Shown: in pieces, positions 21,399 to 31,466 of the stretch
How the letters are laid out: each line of letters opens with the position of its first letter
Numbering within the stretch: position 1 is the first letter of the stretch
Origin: an uncultured Pelagibacteraceae bacterium
GTDB taxonomy: Bacteria > Pseudomonadota > Alphaproteobacteria > Pelagibacterales > Pelagibacteraceae
NCBI GenBank assembly: GCA_902558205.1
Contig: CACECY010000005.1
Span: forward strand, 1-37,318
Length of the DNA: 37,318 bases
Direction of reading: 5' to 3'
Notes under the pieces: model-generated
The model's database searches: none
Told to the model about the DNA's origin: nothing
Seen by the model: the letters and a program-made list of their open reading frames with translations, nothing else
Program-made: the position numbers and the translations under genes

Positions 21399-21799
21399 GA
21401 AACATCAACATCCATATCAGACATGTGAAGCTTAAGAGCGTTTGTAGAAATATGTATTTCTCTTATAAAAAATAAAATAGAAATGATCATAGATAAACAA
21501 CATGATCCAAAAATTACTCTTGCAATAAAGATTTCATTTAAATAAAGACCTAAAACTGTAAGCATATTAAATAGAAAGCCGAATACGGCAAACATAATTG
21601 TCCATCTTAGTAAAGTTATTCGCCCACTCAAGTTGATAAACTGTTTTTTCCACTCTGCTGGAATATGTTTTTCATAAACATGCTCATCATGTAATTCTCT
21701 AATTAATTTACTCAAGGAATGAAATCTATTACTATATACACTCATTAATAGGGGTATTGCTGGAAACATTAATGCAGTAACTGTGTAATCTATATTCAT
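21395..21799 (-). CDS. DUF2721 family membrane protein
   Basis: Three-TM protein with MFPAIPLLMSVYSNRFHSLSKLIRELH and a C-terminal FIREIHISTNALKLHM helix. Confidence 0.75.
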   Translation of the reverse strand: MNIDYTVTALMFPAIPLLMSVYSNRFHSLSKLIRELHDEHVYEKHIPAEWKKQFINLSGRITLLRWTIMFAVFGFLFNMLTVLGLYLNEIFIARVIFGSCCLSMIISILFFIREIHISTNALKLHMSDMDVDVS

Positions 21800-21849
21800 C
21801 GAATCAATTTGATTATCAATCTTGTGTTTGTTATTTACAAGTAAAATTT

Positions 21850-22713
21850 ATGAACCAAATTTATCTTTTTATTGAATTAACAAGGTTAAAAAAACCAATT
21901 GGCTTTATGCTTTTATTTTGGCCTTGCGCTTGGGGTCTGACAATAGCTTATGATTTCGCTGGAGAGAAAATATCTTATTTGTTTTTTTTATTATTATTTT
22001 TTTTGGGTTCAGTTTTAATGAGATCCGCAGGCTGTATAGTTAACGATATTGCAGATAGAAAATTTGATAAAAAAGTTGCTAGAACAAAGAATAGACCTAT
22101 AGCTAATGGGAGCATTTCTGTAATTAATGGATTTTTTTTAGCAGCAATATTATGTTTAATTGCTTTAGGAGTTTTATTACAATTCAATAATTTAACTATC
22201 TTATTAGCCTTGCTATCGATGCCTTTGGCATTTGCCTATCCTCTTATGAAGAGAATAACATATTGGCCACAATTATTTTTAGGGATTACATTTAATTATG
22301 GTTTAATACTTGGATGGACCGCTAGTAATGATCAAATAAATATTATTCCAATTATATTTTATTTTGGTGCAGTTTTTTGGACATTGGGCTATGACACAAT
22401 TTATGGTTTTCAAGACATTAAAGACGATGAAATTATTGGACTAAAATCAACGTCAATTAAATTTAAAAATAATCCGTTCACATTTTTGACAACTTGTTAC
22501 GTTCTTTTTTTATTAAGTCTTTTAATTATAGGTATTTTAAAAGAATTAAATGGCTTTTTTTACTTCCTATACGTGATAGTCGTCATACAAATGTTATATT
22601 TTCAACTTAGAAAACTTGATGTAAATAATAGTCTTAATTGTTTAAAAATATTCAAATCTAACAACTATGTAGGATTATTTGTTTTGCTTAGTTTAATATT
22701 GGGAAAAATATAA
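21850..22713 (+). CDS. ubiA: 4-hydroxybenzoate polyprenyltransferase
   Basis: LTRLKKPIGFMLLFWPCAWGL, GCIVNDIADRKFDKKVARTKNRPIANG, YDTIYGFQDIKDDEIIGLKSTSI. Confidence 0.95.
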   Translation: MNQIYLFIELTRLKKPIGFMLLFWPCAWGLTIAYDFAGEKISYLFFLLLFFLGSVLMRSAGCIVNDIADRKFDKKVARTKNRPIANGSISVINGFFLAAILCLIALGVLLQFNNLTILLALLSMPLAFAYPLMKRITYWPQLFLGITFNYGLILGWTASNDQINIIPIIFYFGAVFWTLGYDTIYGFQDIKDDEIIGLKSTSIKFKNNPFTFLTTCYVLFLLSLLIIGILKELNGFFYFLYVIVVIQMLYFQLRKLDVNNSLNCLKIFKSNNYVGLFVLLSLILGKI

Positions 22714-22731
22714 AAATTTATAAAGAAAATA

Positions 22732-24468
22732 ATGAACGACTATCAAATCCTCAAAAGGTTATACAAAGACTATACTAAAAAATACGTAAAAAAAATTTTA
22801 ATTTCTGTTTTTTTTACTGTACTTTTGGCTGGAAGCACTTCATCTGTTGCATACTTATTAGACCCAGCAATCAAAAAACTATTTATTGATCAAGAGAAAG
22901 GTTTAATTCTAATTATACCTGCATTAATAGTTTTGGCATTTGTTGTGAAGGGAGTGTCTCTTTATCTTGCTAAAGTTATAATGATTGGAGTTTCAGCTGA
23001 TGTTACTAAAGATATACAGGTAGATTTATTTTCATCAATTTTAAACGCAGACACTAAATTAATTGAAACAAAACACTCCGGAATGTTTATTAGCAATTTA
23101 TCTAATGATGTTGGTATGATTACAAACCTTGTAAGTACTGCAATTTTAAATTTGTTTAAGGATAGTCTCACATTAATTGGTTTATTGTGTGTAATGTTTT
23201 ATCAAAATTGGAAATTATCTTTACTAGCAATAATAATGATTCCTATAGCCTCTATTGCGGCAAAAACATTGGGTAAAAGAATAGGTAAAGTTACAAATCA
23301 ACAGATGCATCGGGCTGGTCTTTTAAATACTTACCTGATGGAAATACTAAAAAATCATAAACTCGCAAAAATCTTTCAAAGAGAAAATTATGAACAAAAA
23401 AAAGCGAATAAATTAATTGAAGATGTAAAAGAAACATCTAGAAAAATTAATGTAGTTTTTGTTAGAGCATCACCAATAATGGAAATCCTTACAGGTATTA
23501 TGATTGCAGCGTTAATTTACTTATCAGCAATTTTAATTTCAAAAAATCAACTTGAAGTAAGTAACTTTTTTTCATTTTTGGCCGCTATGATGTTGGCTTA
23601 TCAACCAGTAAGATCTCTGGCAACTTTAAATATTGCGATCCAACAAGGTATATCTGGTGCAAAAAGTGTTCTACCCATAATTGATAATGCTCCAGAAATT
23701 CAAGACAAAAAAAATGCTGATGATTTAGTAATTAAAGAGGCAACAATTAATTTTGAAAATGTAAGTTTTAATTATTCTGAACATGAGGAAAATATACTGA
23801 GATCAGTAAATTTAAATATTCCTGGAAAACAAATGACTGCCCTCGTTGGTCATAGTGGAGCAGGTAAATCAACTATATTAAATCTAATACCTAGATTTTA
23901 TGATGTGAATTCTGGAGATATAAAAATCGATGATCAATCAATTTTTAATAAGACTCTTTTTTCCCTAAGAAGAAATATTTCTTTAGTTAGTCAAGATACA
24001 ACACTTTTTGATGATACAATTTATAATAATATAATCTACGCTAATAAAAATGCTTCATACGAAGAGGTTAAAAAAGCTGCAGAACATTCCTATGCAAGTG
24101 AGTTTATTGAAAAACTACCAAATAAGTATGAAACATTAATTGGAGAAAATGGTGTTAGATTATCAGGAGGTGAAAAACAAAGATTATCTATAGCAAGAGC
24201 AATACTTAAAAAAAGTCCAATTATCTTGCTAGATGAAGCGACATCATCTTTAGATGCTGAAACAGAGAGTAAAATTCAAAAAGCAATAAGTTTTTTAACA
24301 AAAGGAAGAACAACAATAGTTATAGCTCACCGTCTTTCCACAATCTTAAATTCTGATCGAATATATGTGATTAACAAAGGTCAGGTAATAGCAAAAGGTA
24401 AGCATGAAGAATTGCTAATATCTTCGTCTGAATACAAAAATTTTTATGATAAACAGATTCAGAAGTAA
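22732..24468 (+). CDS. msbA: ABC transporter with fused permease/ATPase, MsbA-like lipid A flippase
   Basis: ABC type 1 TM domain plus ATPase: GHSGAGKSTILNLI, RLSGGEKQRLSIARAIL, ILLDEATSSLD; directly upstream of waaA-lpxK-lpxL. Confidence 0.9.
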   Translation: MNDYQILKRLYKDYTKKYVKKILISVFFTVLLAGSTSSVAYLLDPAIKKLFIDQEKGLILIIPALIVLAFVVKGVSLYLAKVIMIGVSADVTKDIQVDLFSSILNADTKLIETKHSGMFISNLSNDVGMITNLVSTAILNLFKDSLTLIGLLCVMFYQNWKLSLLAIIMIPIASIAAKTLGKRIGKVTNQQMHRAGLLNTYLMEILKNHKLAKIFQRENYEQKKANKLIEDVKETSRKINVVFVRASPIMEILTGIMIAALIYLSAILISKNQLEVSNFFSFLAAMMLAYQPVRSLATLNIAIQQGISGAKSVLPIIDNAPEIQDKKNADDLVIKEATINFENVSFNYSEHEENILRSVNLNIPGKQMTALVGHSGAGKSTILNLIPRFYDVNSGDIKIDDQSIFNKTLFSLRRNISLVSQDTTLFDDTIYNNIIYANKNASYEEVKKAAEHSYASEFIEKLPNKYETLIGENGVRLSGGEKQRLSIARAILKKSPIILLDEATSSLDAETESKIQKAISFLTKGRTTIVIAHRLSTILNSDRIYVINKGQVIAKGKHEELLISSSEYKNFYDKQIQK

Positions 24469-24470
24469 TT

Positions 24471-25709
24471 ATGTTAATTATATATAGAATTTTTATAAAT
24501 ACAGTATTTCTAATTTTACCCATTATAATAATTGTAAGATTATTAAAAGGAAAAGAGGATTATAAAAGAGTTAAAGAAAAAATTGGTTTTAACTCTATTA
24601 AAAGAGGTACTGGAAATTTGCTATGGTTTCATGGTGCAAGTGTTGGGGAAATGAAAAGTATAATTCCATTAATTACAAAATTAGAAAAACAAAAAAATAT
24701 ACAAAAAATTTTAATTACCTCTAACACCATAAGCTCGGCTAAGATATTTAAAAATCTTAAACTAAAAAAAACAATTCATCAATTTTTTCCAATAGATACA
24801 AATTTTATTACAAAAAAATTTATCAACTATTGGTCCCCCTCAAAAGTTTTTTTTGTAGACTCTGAAATTTGGCCAAACATGATTATTAATATTAAAAAAA
24901 AAAAGATTCCTTTAATATTAATTAATGGAAGAATTACTAAAAAATCTTTTAGAAGATGGAATAGATTCAAAAATTTTTCAAAAGAAATATTTTCAAATTT
25001 TGATTTATGTTTAACATCAAATAAAGCATCAAAAAATTATCTAACTAAACTAAAAGCAAAAAATATAAATTATTTAGGAAATCTAAAATTTACAGAGTCC
25101 AAAAATAAAAAATCATATTTAAACGAAAAATTAAATAAGTTTTTAAATTCAAAAAATACTTGGTGTGCTTCGAGCACTCATGATAATGAAGAGATGATAT
25201 GTGGTTTAGTTCATTTAAAATTAAAGAAAAAACTCAGAAACTTACTAACGATAATTATACCCAGACATATTGAAAGAAGTGATCAAATTAAAATTGATTT
25301 GGAGCAATTGGGGCTAAAAGTTTTTCTTCATAGCAATAAAAGAAAAATAGCTTCAAATTCAGACATATATTTAGTTAATGCATATGACCAAACAAAATTA
25401 TTTTTTAATAAGTGTAGAAATGTATTTCTTGGTGGTTCTCTTATAAATCATGGGGGACAAAATCCTTTAGAAGCTGCTAGATATGGTTGTAATATTCTTC
25501 ATGGTCCTAATGTTCAAAATTTTGATGAAATCTACCAATTTTTAAAAGAAAAGAATGTGTCAAACAAAGTAAAAAATATAAATGAATTTCATAAAGTTTT
25601 ATCGAAATTATTAACGTCAAAATATCGTTATAGTAAAATAAAAACAAATATTAATATTTTGGGAGAAAATATTTTAAATAAAACATTAAAAAGAATTAAT
25701 GCAGTTTAA
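24471..25709 (+). CDS. waaA: 3-deoxy-D-manno-octulosonic acid transferase
   Basis: LLWFHGASVGEMKSI, FFVDSEIWPNMI, GGSLINHGGQNPLEAARYG. Confidence 0.94.
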   Translation: MLIIYRIFINTVFLILPIIIIVRLLKGKEDYKRVKEKIGFNSIKRGTGNLLWFHGASVGEMKSIIPLITKLEKQKNIQKILITSNTISSAKIFKNLKLKKTIHQFFPIDTNFITKKFINYWSPSKVFFVDSEIWPNMIINIKKKKIPLILINGRITKKSFRRWNRFKNFSKEIFSNFDLCLTSNKASKNYLTKLKAKNINYLGNLKFTESKNKKSYLNEKLNKFLNSKNTWCASSTHDNEEMICGLVHLKLKKKLRNLLTIIIPRHIERSDQIKIDLEQLGLKVFLHSNKRKIASNSDIYLVNAYDQTKLFFNKCRNVFLGGSLINHGGQNPLEAARYGCNILHGPNVQNFDEIYQFLKEKNVSNKVKNINEFHKVLSKLLTSKYRYSKIKTNINILGENILNKTLKRINAV

Positions 25710-26647
25710 TGATTTTTAAAAAACCTTTATTTTGGGACTCGAAAAAACAAGGAATTTTCTCTACAATATTATTTCCTTTTACTATTTTAACAAACATCAA
25801 TAATTTTTTATTATCTATATCGAATAAAAAAATTAATGATAAGATTTTTTCAATTTGTGTTGGAAATATTTATGTTGGGGGAACAGGAAAAACTCCTTTG
25901 GCTATAAAATTATACCAAATATTAAATAAAAATCATAAAGGGGTTGTAGTTGGTAAGAAATTTTATTTGTCTCATAATGATGAAATAAATCTACTTAAAA
26001 AAAAAGTTCATACACTTATAAAAAATAAGCGAAGTTTAATCATTCAAGAAGCAATAAAAAAAAATAAAAAAATAATAATTTTCGATGATGGTCTTCAAGA
26101 CAAGGCGCTTAGATATGATTTGAATTTTGTGTGTTTTGATACCTTGAATTGGATAGGAAATGGAAATCTAATACCAGCTGGTCCCTTAAGAGAAAAAATT
26201 AATAGTTTAAAAAAATTTGATGCTGTTTTTTTAAAAAATATTTCAAAACCAAATAATAAAATAATTAGAGTAATAAAAAAAATTAATCCAAAGATCAAAA
26301 TATTTAATACCAGATATAAAATTTTAAATTTAAATAATTTTAGTTTAAAAGATAAATATTTGATTTTTTCTGGAATAGGAAATCCAGATGGTTTTTTTGA
26401 AATACTAAAAATAAACAAGTTCTTAATTAAAGACCAGTTTATTTTTCCAGACCATTACAGCTATACTGAGAAAGATTTATTAAATATTATAGAAAGATCA
26501 AAAGAACTAAATACTAAGATAATCACAACAGAGAAAGATTTTATAAAAATACCAAAAAGATATCAAAAAAAGATTAAATGTCTTAAAGTCGATCTAGAAA
26601 TTAATAACCAAAAAAAATTAATTAATTTTATAAATGAAAAAATTTAA
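25709..26647 (+). CDS. lpxK: Tetraacyldisaccharide 4'-kinase
   Basis: CVGNIYVGGTGKTPLAIKL P-loop, IFDDGLQDKALRYDLNFV, LIPAGPLRE, FPDHYSYTEKDL. Confidence 0.96.
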   Translation: MIFKKPLFWDSKKQGIFSTILFPFTILTNINNFLLSISNKKINDKIFSICVGNIYVGGTGKTPLAIKLYQILNKNHKGVVVGKKFYLSHNDEINLLKKKVHTLIKNKRSLIIQEAIKKNKKIIIFDDGLQDKALRYDLNFVCFDTLNWIGNGNLIPAGPLREKINSLKKFDAVFLKNISKPNNKIIRVIKKINPKIKIFNTRYKILNLNNFSLKDKYLIFSGIGNPDGFFEILKINKFLIKDQFIFPDHYSYTEKDLLNIIERSKELNTKIITTEKDFIKIPKRYQKKIKCLKVDLEINNQKKLINFINEKI

Positions 26648-27497
26648 CTATTTCTTACAATTCTTTTTTATAATTGTACTTTTTTTTATTTTTAAATTAT
26701 TAGGTTATAATTTTTCTACTAAACTTTCAGGTTATATCTTTTTATTAATTGGACCAATTTTTAGATCAAATAAGATTATATTAAAAAATTTAGATATAGC
26801 TTTTCCAAAAATTAATTCTAATGAAAAAAAATTAATGTTAAGAAAAATGTGGTTTAACTATGGACAAATATTTTCAGAATATATCTTTATTAAAAATTTT
26901 AGATATTCTGAAAATTTTTATAAAAAAATTTCAGCAACTAATAATAAAGTTTTAGAAAAAATAAGATCTGATAATGAGCCTGTGATATTTGTCTCTGGCC
27001 ATTTTAGCAACTTCGAATTAATGGCACAGTATATTGAAAAAAGCGGTATTAACCTTGCAGCAGTCTATCGACCTCTTAATAACAATTTCTTAAATCCTTT
27101 AATGGAAAAAATTAGAATAAAATATATTTGCAAAAACCAGGTAAAAAAAGGAATATCTGGCACAAAGTCTCTACTCAAATTTTTTAAAGATAAAACATCA
27201 ATTGCACTGATGATTGATCAAAGGGTTTCTGAAGGTATCAAGATTGATTTTTTCAATAAACCAGCTTTTACCACTACTATCCCGGCTCAGTTTGTGAAAA
27301 AATTTGGAGCTAAAATAGTGCCAATATATATTGAGCGAAATAAATTTAATGAGTTTAATCTTGTGATACATGACCCCTTAATTTTTAATAAATCAGATAG
27401 TATAGAAAGCATCACACACCAGCTTAATAAAGTCTTAGAAAAAATGATTAGTCAAAACCCCAATCAATGGATTTGGACACACGATAGATGGAAATGA
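26634..27497 (+). CDS. lpxL: Lipid A biosynthesis lauroyl acyltransferase family protein
   Basis: SGHFSNFELMAQYI (HX4E-type), AVYRPLNNNFLNPLMEKIR, LMIDQRVSEGIKIDFFNKPAFTTTIPA, NPNQWIWTHDRWK. Confidence 0.93.
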   Translation: MKKFNYFLQFFFIIVLFFIFKLLGYNFSTKLSGYIFLLIGPIFRSNKIILKNLDIAFPKINSNEKKLMLRKMWFNYGQIFSEYIFIKNFRYSENFYKKISATNNKVLEKIRSDNEPVIFVSGHFSNFELMAQYIEKSGINLAAVYRPLNNNFLNPLMEKIRIKYICKNQVKKGISGTKSLLKFFKDKTSIALMIDQRVSEGIKIDFFNKPAFTTTIPAQFVKKFGAKIVPIYIERNKFNEFNLVIHDPLIFNKSDSIESITHQLNKVLEKMISQNPNQWIWTHDRWK

Positions 27498-27500
27498 TAT

Positions 27501-27692
27501 TTAATTATCAATTTCTCTTTTTTGTGAAGCTTCAACATAAGAATAATATGGTTCTTGTTTTTCTACATTCCAGTAATTTAATTTCTCTAAAGGAATTTTT
27601 TTTCCTGAAATGGAACATATAACATGATCACCTTCCTCTATTACCTCAAAATTATTTGGTAAAAATTTTATTTTAGCTAATTTTTTTAACAT
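27501..27692 (-). CDS. DUF2093 domain protein (63 aa, start corrected)
   Basis: FLPNNFEVIEEGDHVICSISGKKIPLEKLNYWNVEKQEPYYS resembles DUF2093. ORF-track start 27752 runs into purD; internal Met at 27692 (MLKKLAKIKFLPNNFEV) is a better start. Confidence 0.78.
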   Translation of the reverse strand: MLKKLAKIKFLPNNFEVIEEGDHVICSISGKKIPLEKLNYWNVEKQEPYYSYVEASQKREIDN

Positions 27693-27713
27693 TTTTAGTT
27701 TATAAACATTTAC

Positions 27714-28979
27714 ATGAAAGTATTGGTTATTGGAAGTGGTGGAAGAGAGCATGCTATATGTTGGGCTTTGAATAAATCAAAGAAAGTTGATAAAATTTAC
27801 TGCTCTCCAGGTAACGCAGGCACTGATAAAATCGCAATAAATGCTAATATAGATGTATTAAATTTCAGTAACTTAGAAAAATTTATAAAAAAAGAGAGAA
27901 TTGACCTAGTAATTGTTGGACCTGAAAAACCATTAGTTAATGGAATTGTTGATTTTCTTGAAAAGAGGAAAATTAAAGTTTTTGGTCCTAATAAGTACTC
28001 ATCACAATTAGAAGGGTCAAAAACGTTCACAAAGAAAATATGTGATAAATATAATATTCCTACAGCTAAATTTAAAATTATAAAAAATAAGAATAATCTA
28101 TCAAAAATCTTAAAAACATTTTCATTACCAATGGTTGTTAAAGCTGATGGGCTTGCGGCTGGAAAAGGAGTTTATATTTGCTATCATGAAAAAGATCTTA
28201 GAATTGCAATTGATGAAATTTTTAAAGGTAAATTTGGATTAGCAAAAAAAGTACTGGTAGAAGAGTTTCTCGATGGTGAAGAAATGAGTTTTTTTATTAT
28301 ATCTGATGGAAAAACTTTTAAAGTTTTTGGAACAGCACAAGATCATAAAAAAGTTGGTGAGGGAGATATTGGACCAAACACTGGAGGCATGGGATCATAT
28401 TCACCTTCAAGGTTAGAAAATAAAATTTTAGAAAAGAAAATATTGAAAAAAATTATTCGACCCACCTTAAAGGCTTTAAAAGATAAAAATAATAAATTCA
28501 AAGGTTTTTTATATGCTGGTCTAATGATTGTAAAAGGTGAGCCATACTTAATTGAATATAATGTGAGAATGGGTGACCCAGAATGCCAAACAATTTTACC
28601 AAGATTAAAAACAGATTTTTTTGAAATAATAAATTCTTGCATAAATAGTAATTTAGCAAAGATTAATATTAAATGGTCAGATAAAAAAAGTTTATGTATT
28701 GTGCTTTGTGCTAAAGGATATCCTGGAAATTATAAAAGTTTAGTTAATATTAAAAAATTAAAAAAAATATTGTTAAAAAAAAATGAGTTTATTTTCCATG
28801 CTGGCACAAAAATTAAAAGTTCAGATATAATATCTAATGGTGGAAGAGTGTTAAATTTTACAGCACTTTCTGAAAGTTTTAAGTTGAGTAGAGATAGTGC
28901 AATAAAATTGATTAAAAAATTAAATTGGAAAAATGGTTTCTTTAGAAAAGATATTGGATTTAGAGTTATTAATAAATGA
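27714..28979 (+). CDS. purD: Phosphoribosylamine--glycine ligase
   Basis: MKVLVIGSGGREHAICWAL, GPEKPLVNGIVD, VVKADGLAAGKGVYIC, NVRMGDPECQTILPRL. Confidence 0.98.
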   Translation: MKVLVIGSGGREHAICWALNKSKKVDKIYCSPGNAGTDKIAINANIDVLNFSNLEKFIKKERIDLVIVGPEKPLVNGIVDFLEKRKIKVFGPNKYSSQLEGSKTFTKKICDKYNIPTAKFKIIKNKNNLSKILKTFSLPMVVKADGLAAGKGVYICYHEKDLRIAIDEIFKGKFGLAKKVLVEEFLDGEEMSFFIISDGKTFKVFGTAQDHKKVGEGDIGPNTGGMGSYSPSRLENKILEKKILKKIIRPTLKALKDKNNKFKGFLYAGLMIVKGEPYLIEYNVRMGDPECQTILPRLKTDFFEIINSCINSNLAKINIKWSDKKSLCIVLCAKGYPGNYKSLVNIKKLKKILLKKNEFIFHAGTKIKSSDIISNGGRVLNFTALSESFKLSRDSAIKLIKKLNWKNGFFRKDIGFRVINK

Positions 28980-29542
28980 GAATTATAGGTGGTAAATATA
29001 AGGGTAAAAAACTAACGCAACCTTTAGATAAAAAAACAAGGCCACTTAAAGATTTAGTAAAAGAATCTATTTTTAATATTATTCACCATTCAAACAAAAT
29101 TAATATTCAAATAGAAAATTCTAAAGTTCTAGATCTATATGCTGGTTCAGGCTCCTTTGGAATAGAATGTATTTCTAGAAATGCTAAATTAGTTTATTTT
29201 TTTGAAAAACATTTAAATGCAATAAAAATTTTAAATCAAAATATTAATTCTTTAAAAGATAATTCTGATCATAAATTATTTGAGAAAGACTGTTTGGAAT
29301 TTATTGCCTCAGATAATTTTACAATGAAAAATTTTAATATCATATTTCTAGACCCACCATTTAAAGAAGATACTTTGAATGAGATTCTTAATACAATATT
29401 GAAAAAAAATATCTTAAGCGATGAAGGTTTAATAATTATCCATAGACACATTAAAGAAAAAACTAAAATAATGGAAAAATTAGAAATTGTTGAGGATAGG
29501 AAATATGGAATTTCAAAAATTTTTTTTTGTAAAAAAACTTAA
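28976..29542 (+). CDS. rsmD: 16S rRNA (guanine966-N2)-methyltransferase
   Basis: MRIIGGKYKGKKL, RPLKDLVKESIFNII, VLDLYAGSGSFGIECISR, IIFLDPPFKED. Confidence 0.95.
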   Translation: MRIIGGKYKGKKLTQPLDKKTRPLKDLVKESIFNIIHHSNKINIQIENSKVLDLYAGSGSFGIECISRNAKLVYFFEKHLNAIKILNQNINSLKDNSDHKLFEKDCLEFIASDNFTMKNFNIIFLDPPFKEDTLNEILNTILKKNILSDEGLIIIHRHIKEKTKIMEKLEIVEDRKYGISKIFFCKKT

Positions 29543-30723
29543 ATTTTAACAAGTTTTTTTTTTGTTTCTTTTTTAATAAACTCAACAGCTGGTTGGTCAA
29601 AAGGATTAACGTTTATCATTTTTCCTAACAATATAGTCTCTAATATAAAAAAAGTGAAAAGCTCTCCCAAGATCTTTTCATTTCTATTTTCAATATGAAA
29701 ACTCCTAAATGGAATTTTTTTTTTTTTAAAAACTTTTTGTGTGGCAACAAACTGCGAATAACAAATATCATTTAAGTTTTTATTTTTCAAAAAAAAATGA
29801 CTATCTAAGATTTGAGTATTATTTATTTTTTGAGAATTTTTTTCTTTTACAAAAAAAAATGTAAAAAAATAATTTTTTGGTCCATCTAAATAATACTGCA
29901 TTACACTATGGTTATCTTTTGGCATTGAAGAAATAATCGGTAATACTCCCTTGCCCTTTTTTCCAAGACTTTCTGCCACCAACTGCTGATACCATAAAAA
30001 TAAATCATTGGAATCCTTATCATAATTCAAAATTACTGAATTCATATTTTTTTTTTCAATGTGACTCAGCATCATGGAAACATTTTCAATAACAAGATTT
30101 AAAAATTTATGATTAGAAACTAAATTATTTAATCTTCTTAATTTTTTTGGACTCAATTTCATTAATTCCGCAGGAAGCATACCAACTTCAGACAAAACTG
30201 AGTATCTTCCACCAATAAAATTGTTATGATGAATAATTTCGGCCTTAAGTTTCTTGGCAAATTTCATCAAATAATTATTTTTATTCTCTGTAATTAAAAT
30301 ATTTTTGGATTTTTTACTTAAATTATTTGAGTTGGCTATAGTCTCCAAAGTGTTACCAGATTTTGAAATTATCAAATTTAAATTTTTATTTAAATTTTTT
30401 TTATTTAATCGATGATGATACTCATCTATAAAATTAATCTTTACTTTTGATCGCATGAAACTGTTAATTGCTTTTGCACCAAGTATTGATCCACCCATTC
30501 CAATTAAATTAATCAACCGAAATTTTTTTAATTTTTTCAGTAATTTTTTTGTATAAGAGTCTTTGTAATCTTCACTTAGAGATAATATTATTTGATTTTT
30601 ATCAGACAAAATACTTTTTAAAAATTGACCTATCTTATTTTTTTTGGAGGTTTTATTTTTTTTTTTTGTAAAATTTTTAATATTAAGATTATTAATTAAC
30701 ATCAAATTATTTGATTTTATCAA
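29539..30723 (-). CDS. pgi: Glucose-6-phosphate isomerase, divergent
   Basis: LIGMGGSILGAKAINSFM, LIISKSGNTLETIANS, GGRYSVLSEVGMLPAEL, NPFDQPAVEFIKK. Alternative start at 30702 (MLINNLNIKN) would remove the overlap with the upstream gene. Confidence 0.9.
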   Translation of the reverse strand: MIKSNNLMLINNLNIKNFTKKKNKTSKKNKIGQFLKSILSDKNQIILSLSEDYKDSYTKKLLKKLKKFRLINLIGMGGSILGAKAINSFMRSKVKINFIDEYHHRLNKKNLNKNLNLIISKSGNTLETIANSNNLSKKSKNILITENKNNYLMKFAKKLKAEIIHHNNFIGGRYSVLSEVGMLPAELMKLSPKKLRRLNNLVSNHKFLNLVIENVSMMLSHIEKKNMNSVILNYDKDSNDLFLWYQQLVAESLGKKGKGVLPIISSMPKDNHSVMQYYLDGPKNYFFTFFFVKEKNSQKINNTQILDSHFFLKNKNLNDICYSQFVATQKVFKKKKIPFRSFHIENRNEKILGELFTFFILETILLGKMINVNPFDQPAVEFIKKETKKKLVKI

Positions 30724-30997
30724 GAATTGATTTTTCTATAGAGCTATTATTATTTTGTTTTTTTTCAGACTCAGATTTATTGTTTTTTGACAGTGCTTCT
30801 TTTAAATTTAAAACTTCCTCATTATCTTCAGGCGCTTTTTGTCCATCAGGCAAAGGCAGTTTGCCATAATCTGGTGGTAATACAAGAGGACTTTTTTTTT
30901 CAACTAAAAATTCATCCACTTCAGTTTTTTTTAATTTAAAACCTCCACAAGAGGTCAAAATTAAAAAAATTAAAATTAAGTTAATATTTTTTGTCAT
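30707..30997 (-). CDS. Small lipoprotein, DUF3035/BamF-like
   Basis: Lipobox LILTSCGG, then VDEFLVEKKSPLVLPPDYGKLPLPDG resembling the DEF..RAPLxxPPDF motif of DUF3035; downstream of lspA. Confidence 0.75.
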   Translation of the reverse strand: MTKNINLILIFLILTSCGGFKLKKTEVDEFLVEKKSPLVLPPDYGKLPLPDGQKAPEDNEEVLNLKEALSKNNKSESEKKQNNNSSIEKSILDKIK

Positions 30998-31466
30998 TTT
31001 TTTTTAATACTTCTAAAACAATAAGTATAATAACACCGGTTGTAATAAATATATCAGCTACGTTAAATATAAACCAATGAAAATTATTGATATGAAAATC
31101 TATGAAATCTACAACTGAAGAATAATATATTCGATCAAAAATATTGCCTAATGATCCTCCTATTATTAGACAGAATCCCACTTTTTCAACATTATTTGAC
31201 TTAATCATAAAATAACTCAAAATTAAGGTAATGATGATTATAATCGCGGTTAGTGAATTATAATATAAATCCTCCTGAAACGATAAAAGACCAAAAGCGA
31301 TTCCGCTATTCCAAATCAAATTTAGTTTCAAAAAAGACGTAATAGGGATAGTTAACTCTCCTGAGGGATTTGAATAAATAACAATTAAGTATTTTGTTAA
31401 CCGATCAATTAAAAATAAAATAAAGATTAATAATAAACTAAAAAAATTTTTTTTTATTAAGCTCAT
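30981..31466 (-). CDS. lspA: Lipoprotein signal peptidase
   Basis: IDRLTKYLI, NLIWNSGIAFGLLSF, GGSLGNIFDRIYYSSVVDFIDF, FNVADIFITTGV. Confidence 0.97.
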   Translation of the reverse strand: MSLIKKNFFSLLLIFILFLIDRLTKYLIVIYSNPSGELTIPITSFLKLNLIWNSGIAFGLLSFQEDLYYNSLTAIIIIITLILSYFMIKSNNVEKVGFCLIIGGSLGNIFDRIYYSSVVDFIDFHINNFHWFIFNVADIFITTGVIILIVLEVLKKNDKKY

